Shown here one piece after another: positions 30,348 through 30,363 of a stretch of DNA of 30,363 nucleotides (position 1 is the stretch's first letter; each line of letters opens with the position of its first letter). The notes under the pieces are model-generated. The model was not told the DNA's origin. It made no database searches and worked only from the letters and a program-made list of their open reading frames with translations. This DNA is from an uncultured Oscillospiraceae bacterium (GTDB lineage Bacteria > Bacillota > Clostridia > Oscillospirales > Oscillospiraceae): contig CAKTVN010000001.1 of assembly GCA_934623545.1 (NCBI GenBank), positions 1 through 30,363 on the forward strand. The letters run 5' to 3'. The position numbers and the translations under genes are program-made.

Positions 30348-30363
30348 GATTCCGTGATTTTGA

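Noticed and set aside
1..30363. tRNA and rRNA genes
   Set aside because: The gaps between genes were read on both strands for T-arm and anticodon-arm patterns and rRNA signatures; none was seen.

Overview
The window looks like chromosomal DNA of a GC-rich Gram-positive Firmicute of the class Clostridia, most like the gut Oscillospiraceae. This is inferred from strong Shine-Dalgarno sites, sigma-A promoters, an rpsF-ssb-rpsR operon, S-layer homology (SLH) proteins, a CpsB/C/D-type tyrosine kinase module and a lysine riboswitch in front of an NhaC-type transporter. No rRNA or tRNA gene was seen, so the species is not fixed.

Layout. 1-3116 (+): the end of a transposase-like helix-turn-helix gene, a URO-D family protein with its terminator, then a coupled DUF2156/GNAT pair. 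3117-3501: a hairpin-rich intergenic island. 3502-4716 (-): rpsF-ssb-rpsR with a perfect consensus promoter and a terminator. 4882-5013 (+): a candidate small RNA. 5052-6213: a small regulatory module, with three short leftward genes (zinc ribbon, unknown, sigma region 4-like) divergent from an XRE repressor. 6214-6505: a second hairpin island sharing a 33-base sequence with the first, inverted. Then tadA.

7233-9687 (+): a polysaccharide-regulation operon of chain-length regulator, tyrosine kinase and PHP phosphatase. 9934-19506: one giant exported protein of 3190 residues built from about ten beta-helix modules. 19523-24550: a compact operon-like set holding a 55-residue peptide, an HPr-kinase-like protein, a PqqD-like protein, an SLH protein, an S24/S26-type peptidase, an ABC exporter and a membrane-anchored coiled-coil protein. 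24553-26001: a larger SLH protein. 26328-28289: a CapD/FlaA1-type nucleotide-sugar dehydratase. 28406-30293: promoter, lysine riboswitch, terminator and NhaC-family transporter.

How they may work together (inference). Most of 7.4-28.3 kb serves the cell surface: polysaccharide length control and sugar supply flank a giant adhesin-like protein and SLH wall proteins. The most unusual part is the peptide cassette at 19.5-23.8 kb. It combines a small Ser/Thr-rich peptide, a PqqD-type leader-binding protein, a P-loop kinase of the HPr kinase type, a signal-peptidase-like enzyme and an exporter, with no radical SAM enzyme or lasso cyclase in the window. It reads as a possible kinase-modified, exported peptide system.
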